Shown here: in pieces, positions 59,980 through 64,000 of the stretch
Numbering within the stretch: the stretch's first letter is position 1
Layout of the letters: each line of letters starts with the position of its first letter
Assembly (NCBI RefSeq): GCF_018987265.1
Contig: NZ_CP076854.1
Coordinates: 248,001-312,000 of the forward strand
From: Rhizobium sp. WYJ-E13
Lineage (GTDB): Bacteria; Pseudomonadota; Alphaproteobacteria; Rhizobiales; Rhizobiaceae
Direction of reading: 5' to 3'
Length of the DNA: 64,000 nucleotides
Made by a program: the position numbers and the translations under genes
The notes under the pieces: model-generated
Seen by the model: the letters and a program-made list of their open reading frames with translations, nothing else
What the model was told of the DNA's origin: nothing
Database searches by the model: none

Positions 59980-61560
59980 TCAGGGATTAGATCCATTCTG
60001 CTCTGGAGCGCCGAAGCTTGGCGTCGGCGATCCGAAATCGGGTGCCGGCGCGTCGAAGGCCGGTGGCGTGGGTTCGCCCTCTGATGGCTCGGCTCCGAAA
60101 GGAGCGGCCGGTGTGCCGAAGGGATTGGCTCCATCCTCGCCAGGCATCGGCACGTTCAACTCGATCGTCGACGGATCGACGGCCACACGGCCCGACTTGT
60201 AGTGCGTCACGAGTTGCGGGAAGGCGATGACGATGATCACCATGGCTAACTGGATGCCGAGATAAGGCAGGGCGCCCATGTAGATTTGGCCCGATGTAAC
60301 TGGCTGGATCGTCTCGCCGGTCATCCGGTCCTTATAAGCACGGGTTGGCGCGACCGACCGAAGGTAGAACAGCGAGAAGCCGAAGGGCGGGTGCATGAAT
60401 GATGTCTGCATGTTGATCGCCAGCATGACACCGAACCAGATCAGGTCGATACCGAGGCTATCGGCGACCGGTGCCAGTAGCGGAATGATGATGAAGGCGA
60501 GCTCGAAATAGTCGAGAAAGAAGGCCAGGAAGAAGACGAGCAGGTTGGCGACAATCAGGAAGCCGACTTCGCCGCCCGGGATAGACGTCATCAGATGTTC
60601 CACCCAGACATGGCCGTTGACGCCATAAAAGGTCAAAGAGAAGACGCGGGCGCCAAGAAGGATGAAGATCACGAAGGACGAGAGCTTCGCCGTCGCATAG
60701 AGCGCCGACTTGACCATCCCCAGATCGAGACGGCGGTTGATGGCAGCGAGTGCCAGAGCACCAACCGCACCCATCGCGCCGCCTTCTGTCGGCGTCGCAA
60801 GGCCGATGAAGATGGTGCCGAGAACGAGAAAGATCAGGACCAGCGGCGGCACGAGCGAGATGATGACGCGCTGCAGGAGCCTCCAGCCCTTGAGCGTGCG
60901 CGCAGCGGCCGGCAGCGCTGGTACACTCGGCGGGCGCAGGATCGACATCGTGATGATGTAGAGAGCGTAGGCGGCAACGAGCAGCAGGCCCGGAACGAGC
61001 GCACCCTTGTACATGTCGCCGACAGAACGGCCGAGCTGGTCGGCGAGGATGATGAGCACAAGGCTTGGCGGAATGATCTGTGCCAAGGTGCCTGAGGCCG
61101 CGATCGTGCCGGCGGCGACGCGCCGGTCATACCCGTAGCGCAGCATGATCGGCAGCGAGATCAGGCCCATCGAGATGACCGATGCCGCCACGACGCCGGT
61201 CGTCGCAGCCAGGATTGCACCGACGAAAATGACCGCGAAGGCGAGACCGCCGCGAACCGGGCCAAATAACTGCCCGATCGTGTCGAGCAGATCCTCGGCC
61301 ATGCCGCTTCGTTCCAGTATCAGTCCCATGAAGGTGAAGAACGGGATAGCCAACAGCGTCTCGTTCGACATCTGGCCGAAAATGCGATCGGGGATGGCAC
61401 CGAAGAGGTTGACGGGCAAAAGCCCCATCTCGATGCCCACGAAGCCGAAGATGAACCCGACGAAGGCGAGGGCGAAGGCCACGGGATAGCCGAGCAGGAG
61501 TACGACGATCAGCGACAGGAACATGATCGGCGCGAGGTTTTCTGCGAAAAATTCAAACAT
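59980..61560 (-). CDS. TRAP transporter large permease subunit (DctM-like)
   Basis: A 526-residue membrane protein; the ATG at 61560 (FEFFAENLAPIMFLSLIVVLLLGYP) is where homology begins. The DctM fold of about 12 helices spans residues 5-470, with the conserved IPFFTFMGLILERSGMAE and GGLAFAVIFVGAILAATTGVVAAS. Beyond the membrane domain there is a roughly 50-residue tail rich in Pro, Ala and Gly (GTPAAPFGAEPSEGEPTPPA), unusual for this family. It provides the transport path driven by Na+ or H+. Confidence 0.93.
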   Translation of the reverse strand: MFEFFAENLAPIMFLSLIVVLLLGYPVAFALAFVGFIFGFVGIEMGLLPVNLFGAIPDRIFGQMSNETLLAIPFFTFMGLILERSGMAEDLLDTIGQLFGPVRGGLAFAVIFVGAILAATTGVVAASVISMGLISLPIMLRYGYDRRVAAGTIAASGTLAQIIPPSLVLIILADQLGRSVGDMYKGALVPGLLLVAAYALYIITMSILRPPSVPALPAAARTLKGWRLLQRVIISLVPPLVLIFLVLGTIFIGLATPTEGGAMGAVGALALAAINRRLDLGMVKSALYATAKLSSFVIFILLGARVFSLTFYGVNGHVWVEHLMTSIPGGEVGFLIVANLLVFFLAFFLDYFELAFIIIPLLAPVADSLGIDLIWFGVMLAINMQTSFMHPPFGFSLFYLRSVAPTRAYKDRMTGETIQPVTSGQIYMGALPYLGIQLAMVIIVIAFPQLVTHYKSGRVAVDPSTIELNVPMPGEDGANPFGTPAAPFGAEPSEGEPTPPAFDAPAPDFGSPTPSFGAPEQNGSNP

Positions 61561-61576
61561 GATCGGGATCCTGGCC

Positions 61577-62125
61577 TTAGAGGGTCTGCGCTTCAGTGTC
61601 TGCGATCGCGATGGCGTCGGGTAAGTCGCCACGAAGGATCGCAATCCGCTTGATGAGTTCGGAAACGCCCTGAAGTGCGAGCAGCCCGAAACCAAGCGGA
61701 ATCATCGCCCAGACCGGCCAGAGGATGAGCCCGCCGGTGTTGTTGGATATTTCCCCGGTCGAAAACTTCTCGATCACCGTCGGCCAGGAGAGGTAGATGG
61801 TGATAAGGCAAAACGGGAACAGAAAGAGGATCGTGCCGAGGACTTCGATCCAGAGTTGGACCCGACGGGAAAGGCGCCCATAGACCAGATCCACCTTGAC
61901 ATGCTCGTTGCTCATCAAAGTCCACGCGGCCGCGACCAGGAATGCGGCGGAGAACAGGTACCACTGCGCTTCCAGCCACGCATTGGAACTCAGATTGAAG
62001 AGCTTGCGTGTCGTCGCGTTGACGGCGCTGATCAGAACTGCCAGCAGCAGAAGCCAGGAAACGGCTTTCCCGAAAAAGGTATTGATCGCGTCTACCGCCC
62101 GCGATAGCGCCAAAAATCCAGCCAT
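61577..62125 (-). CDS. TRAP transporter small permease subunit (DctQ-like)
   Basis: A 182-residue protein with four helices (VSWLLLLAVLISAVNATTRKLF, AQWYLFSAAFLVAAAWTLMSNEHVKVD, ILFLFPFCLITIYLSW, LILWPVWAMIPLGFGLLALQGV). This is the DctQ pattern; the conserved NEHVKVD loop follows helix two. It pairs with the large subunit encoded 16 nt downstream. It is the first gene of the TRAP operon, 117 nt after the response-regulator gene, with a palindrome in between. Confidence 0.93.
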   Translation of the reverse strand: MAGFLALSRAVDAINTFFGKAVSWLLLLAVLISAVNATTRKLFNLSSNAWLEAQWYLFSAAFLVAAAWTLMSNEHVKVDLVYGRLSRRVQLWIEVLGTILFLFPFCLITIYLSWPTVIEKFSTGEISNNTGGLILWPVWAMIPLGFGLLALQGVSELIKRIAILRGDLPDAIAIADTEAQTL

Positions 62126-62217
62126 GATGTCCTCCCGAAACCGCAGGCAGCGGTCGGCGAAGACACGTACGGACTGCTTTCAGGCGACGCAATATGAGAG
62201 AGTGGTCAATTGAGGGC

Positions 62218-62239
62218 CTCTACCCAGTAGTGGGTAGAG
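62218..62239. promoter_or_regulatory. Perfect palindrome between response regulator and TRAP operon
   Basis: CTCTACCCA and TGGGTAGAG pair perfectly around GTAG. It begins 3 nt after the response-regulator stop and lies 93-114 nt upstream of the DctQ-like start. It could be the binding site of the LuxR-type response regulator at the TRAP promoter, or a terminator for the two-component genes. The lack of a U-tract favours an operator. Confidence 0.55.
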
Positions 62240-62242
62240 CGC

Positions 62243-62890
62243 TCAGCCCGCCGATGTCAGGCCATGCTCTATTGCGATGCGCGTCAGGTCGGCGGTGGTT
62301 GAAACCCCTAGTTTGCGCTTGATGGTCTTGCGATGCGTTTCGATGGTCGCGACCGACAGATTGAGCAGTCCGGCTATGTCCCGGTTGCTTCGCCCCATGG
62401 CAAGATGCGTCAGGATTTCGCGCTCGCGTGCCGTGATCGGCAACGGATCGTTGTCCTGCTTCCGCCTGGGCTGGAGAAGCACCTCCGAAACCCCGGTGGA
62501 AAAATAGGTGCCGCCGGCGGCTACTGTTTCGATGGCTCGGACAATCTCTTCATTGGGGACGTCTTTGAGGATATAGCCCGAGGCGCCTTTGAGGACCGAT
62601 GCGGATATATATTCGCGGCTGTCGTGCATTGACAGCATGAGGACCCTGGTCGACGGGGCAGCGCCCTTGAAGAGCTCTATTGCATCGATGCCGCTGATCT
62701 GCGGCATGTTGATGTCCAGGAGGACGATGTCGGGGGGGTGTCGCGCTGATATGTCAAGGCCTGCTTGAACAGCTCCGGCGGTGCCGACGACTTTTATGTG
62801 CTCGTAGGTCTCCAGCACTGCGCGCAGCCCCTCGAGAACGAGTGGGTGATTGTCGACGAGAATGACGGAAATATCTCGCTTTCTCTTCAT
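62243..62890 (-). CDS. NarL/LuxR-type response regulator
   Basis: A 215-residue response regulator. The receiver domain (about 8-125) has the phosphoacceptor Asp59 in DIVLLDINMPQ, the acidic pair VDNHP and Lys in YILKDVPNEE. The LuxR HTH (about 148-210) is LTAREREILTHLAMGRSNRDIAGLLNLSVATIETHRKTIKRKLG. It overlaps the kinase gene by 4 nt. It probably activates the downstream TRAP operon when its kinase senses the ligand. Confidence 0.95.
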   Translation of the reverse strand: MKRKRDISVILVDNHPLVLEGLRAVLETYEHIKVVGTAGAVQAGLDISARHPPDIVLLDINMPQISGIDAIELFKGAAPSTRVLMLSMHDSREYISASVLKGASGYILKDVPNEEIVRAIETVAAGGTYFSTGVSEVLLQPRRKQDNDPLPITAREREILTHLAMGRSNRDIAGLLNLSVATIETHRKTIKRKLGVSTTADLTRIAIEHGLTSAG

Positions 62891-64000
62891 GCTGCTTTCG
62901 CTGGCGTTGTCGCATTGGCCGATTTGGGAAACATGGCGGTCAGTGCCGTGCCATGCTCATTGGTTTGAACGATCAAAATGCCCCGAAAATGCGCCATTCG
63001 TTCCTGCATGTTTCTAAGCCCGAGCCCACCCGAGTAGGTCTGGCTTTCATTCGCCGGTTTTCTGGCGAACCCAATCCCGTTGTCCGCGATCAACATGCGT
63101 ACACGGCCTTTCGTACTCCAGATCCTGATTGAGACCTGAGAGGCTTCGGCATGCCGTTCAACATTTGCGAGCGCCTCCTGCGCTATCCGGTAGAGCGCCG
63201 TATTGGCTTCGGGTTTAAGCGTGTCGGGGCTTGAGGATTCCACCGATACGGTGATGCCCGTCCGCTCTTGAAAACGATTGCCAAGCGACGTCAATGCGGC
63301 GGTCAGTCCGAGATCGTCGAGAATACGTGGGCGCAATTCATGCGACAGATCCCTGACTTCCTTGATCGCTCCATTCAATGCGTCGATCCCCCGATCGATC
63401 GCCGCAACGGCGTCGGCGGTATTTGCCCTGACCTTGCGAGAGGCGAGATCAAAGGCATAGCGGACGCCGACCAGGTTTTGCGAAACGCCATCGTGCAGTT
63501 CCCGCGCGAGTCTCGCTCGCTCCTCCTCCTGCGTATCGATAATGCGTTGCGTCAGCAGTTTCTGTTTGCCATCGGCCATGCGGCGCTCATGAAGGGTAAT
63601 GCCCATGCAAGTTACAAAGACAAGCAGAACCGACGGAATGGCGATCAATGTCACGACGACAAAGGTGTGCCTGATGCTCTGCTTCAGATCCGCCTTGGCG
63701 GCCGCGGTCTGGGCAAAGACATCGTCGAGATAAACGCCGGTACCGATCATCCAACGCCATTTGTCTAGGCCTGCCGCAAAGGACAGCTTGTCGGCCATCG
63801 ATCCGCTGGAAGGCTTCTCCCATTTATATTGGTGAAGGCCTCCGCCTTCTTTCGCCTTGGAGATCAGGTTCGCAATCACCTGGTCACCGTCAGGATCGGT
63901 GAGGTCCAGCCAGTTGCGGCCCGGCCTGAATGATTGGCGCGGATGAACGACGTTATTGCCGTCGTAGTCGTAAACGAAGAAGTATCCGTCCTGCCCGTAG
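62887..64000 (-). CDS. Cache-domain sensor histidine kinase (5' end outside the window)
   Basis: About 370 codons are visible and the frame runs off the right edge. The first visible part is a periplasmic Cache_2-type sensor (YGQDGYFFVYDYDGNNVVHPRQ, WRWMIGTGVYLDDV), then a transmembrane helix (TFVVVTLIAIPSVLLVFVTCMG). A HisKA_3 domain follows with the phosphorylated His in ARLARELHDGVSQNL, then an HATPase_c domain (NVERHAEASQ, DNGIGF, GGLGLRNMQERM). Cache domains sense small acids directly. Coupled with the TRAP operon, it probably senses the transported carboxylate. Confidence 0.93.
   Translation of the reverse strand, partial: YGQDGYFFVYDYDGNNVVHPRQSFRPGRNWLDLTDPDGDQVIANLISKAKEGGGLHQYKWEKPSSGSMADKLSFAAGLDKWRWMIGTGVYLDDVFAQTAAAKADLKQSIRHTFVVVTLIAIPSVLLVFVTCMGITLHERRMADGKQKLLTQRIIDTQEEERARLARELHDGVSQNLVGVRYAFDLASRKVRANTADAVAAIDRGIDALNGAIKEVRDLSHELRPRILDDLGLTAALTSLGNRFQERTGITVSVESSSPDTLKPEANTALYRIAQEALANVERHAEASQVSIRIWSTKGRVRMLIADNGIGFARKPANESQTYSGGLGLRNMQERMAHFRGILIVQTNEHGTALTAMFPKSANATTPAKAA

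Noticed and set aside
1..64000. tRNA, rRNA, CRISPR array and intact insertion sequences
   Set aside because: No cloverleaf-like tRNA segment, ribosomal sequence, regularly spaced repeat array or transposase with terminal repeats was recognised by eye; a dedicated tool could still find a small RNA.

Overview
The window looks like part of a Rhizobium-type alphaproteobacterial genome (R. leguminosarum/etli-like). The signs are high GC throughout, gene-dense ABC-transporter operons with 1-8 nt overlaps, a rhizobial-style glycerol ABC transporter locus (glpR-glpD-glpS-glpT-glpP-glpQ-DUF2160-glpV-glpK), and a short FtsZ2-type paralogue. The many catabolic and transport islands, each with its own regulator, plus toxin-antitoxin genes and decayed fragments, suggest a large plasmid or chromid, or an accessory part of the chromosome. 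That replicon assignment is an inference. No rRNA, tRNA, CRISPR array or intact insertion sequence was found.

Layout, left to right. 1-1155: the start of a BtpA/SgcQ-like gene, divergent from an SDR dehydrogenase. 1215-6404 (minus): a GntR/FCD regulator followed by two cytosine-deaminase-like amidohydrolases flanking a gamma-glutamyltransferase-like enzyme; the 5' part of this operon holds a decayed remnant that may be a lost transport protein. 6621-13839: a copper-handling island with DUF411, CusF-like protein, cupredoxin, multicopper oxidase, TolC-like lipoprotein, small lipoprotein and a His-rich protein (minus), then YqaA-like protein, cytochrome b561, a 16-cysteine four-helix copper protein and cytochrome c'. 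14215-17373: dienelactone hydrolase, sterol desaturase and a LacI regulator. 17392-22434 (minus): a Ugp-like ABC transporter operon with a metallophosphoesterase. 22633-23204: a ParE/RHH toxin-antitoxin pair. 23272-29471: a LysR regulator divergent from a siderophore receptor-FhuD-FhuB operon. 29482-31803: a GGDEF/EAL protein. 31983-37659: an orphan amino-acid/amine-binding protein, an AraC regulator, an APC permease, a previously uncalled 55-residue secreted Cys peptide and a copper amine oxidase. 37720-41987: a Na+/H+ antiporter, a flavin amine oxidase, an orphan ParD fragment and FtsZ2. 42216-52279: the glycerol regulon. 52352-58121 (minus): a sugar ABC transporter with a DUF5060/apiosidase-like glycosidase. 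58250-58748: two decayed genes, a Gp49/RelE-like toxin and an iolD fragment. 58792-64000 (minus): a TRAP transporter and its Cache-domain two-component system.

How the parts work together. The glp cluster is a complete uptake-and-catabolism unit. The ABC transporter imports glycerol, GlpK phosphorylates it, GlpD oxidises the product to DHAP, and GlpR probably acts through TTCG repeats overlapping a strong promoter. The copper island combines periplasmic oxidation and binding of copper with cytosolic storage, but it has no pump of its own. The amine cluster imports an amine or amino acid and deaminates it with a TPQ enzyme.

The least-described observations are: the asymmetric ATPase pair GlpS/GlpT, whose defects fall in the same composite site; the small Cys peptide coupled to the amine permease; palindromic operators at several regulator genes; the pump-less copper island; and the gene remains at 5247-5459 and 58250-58748.
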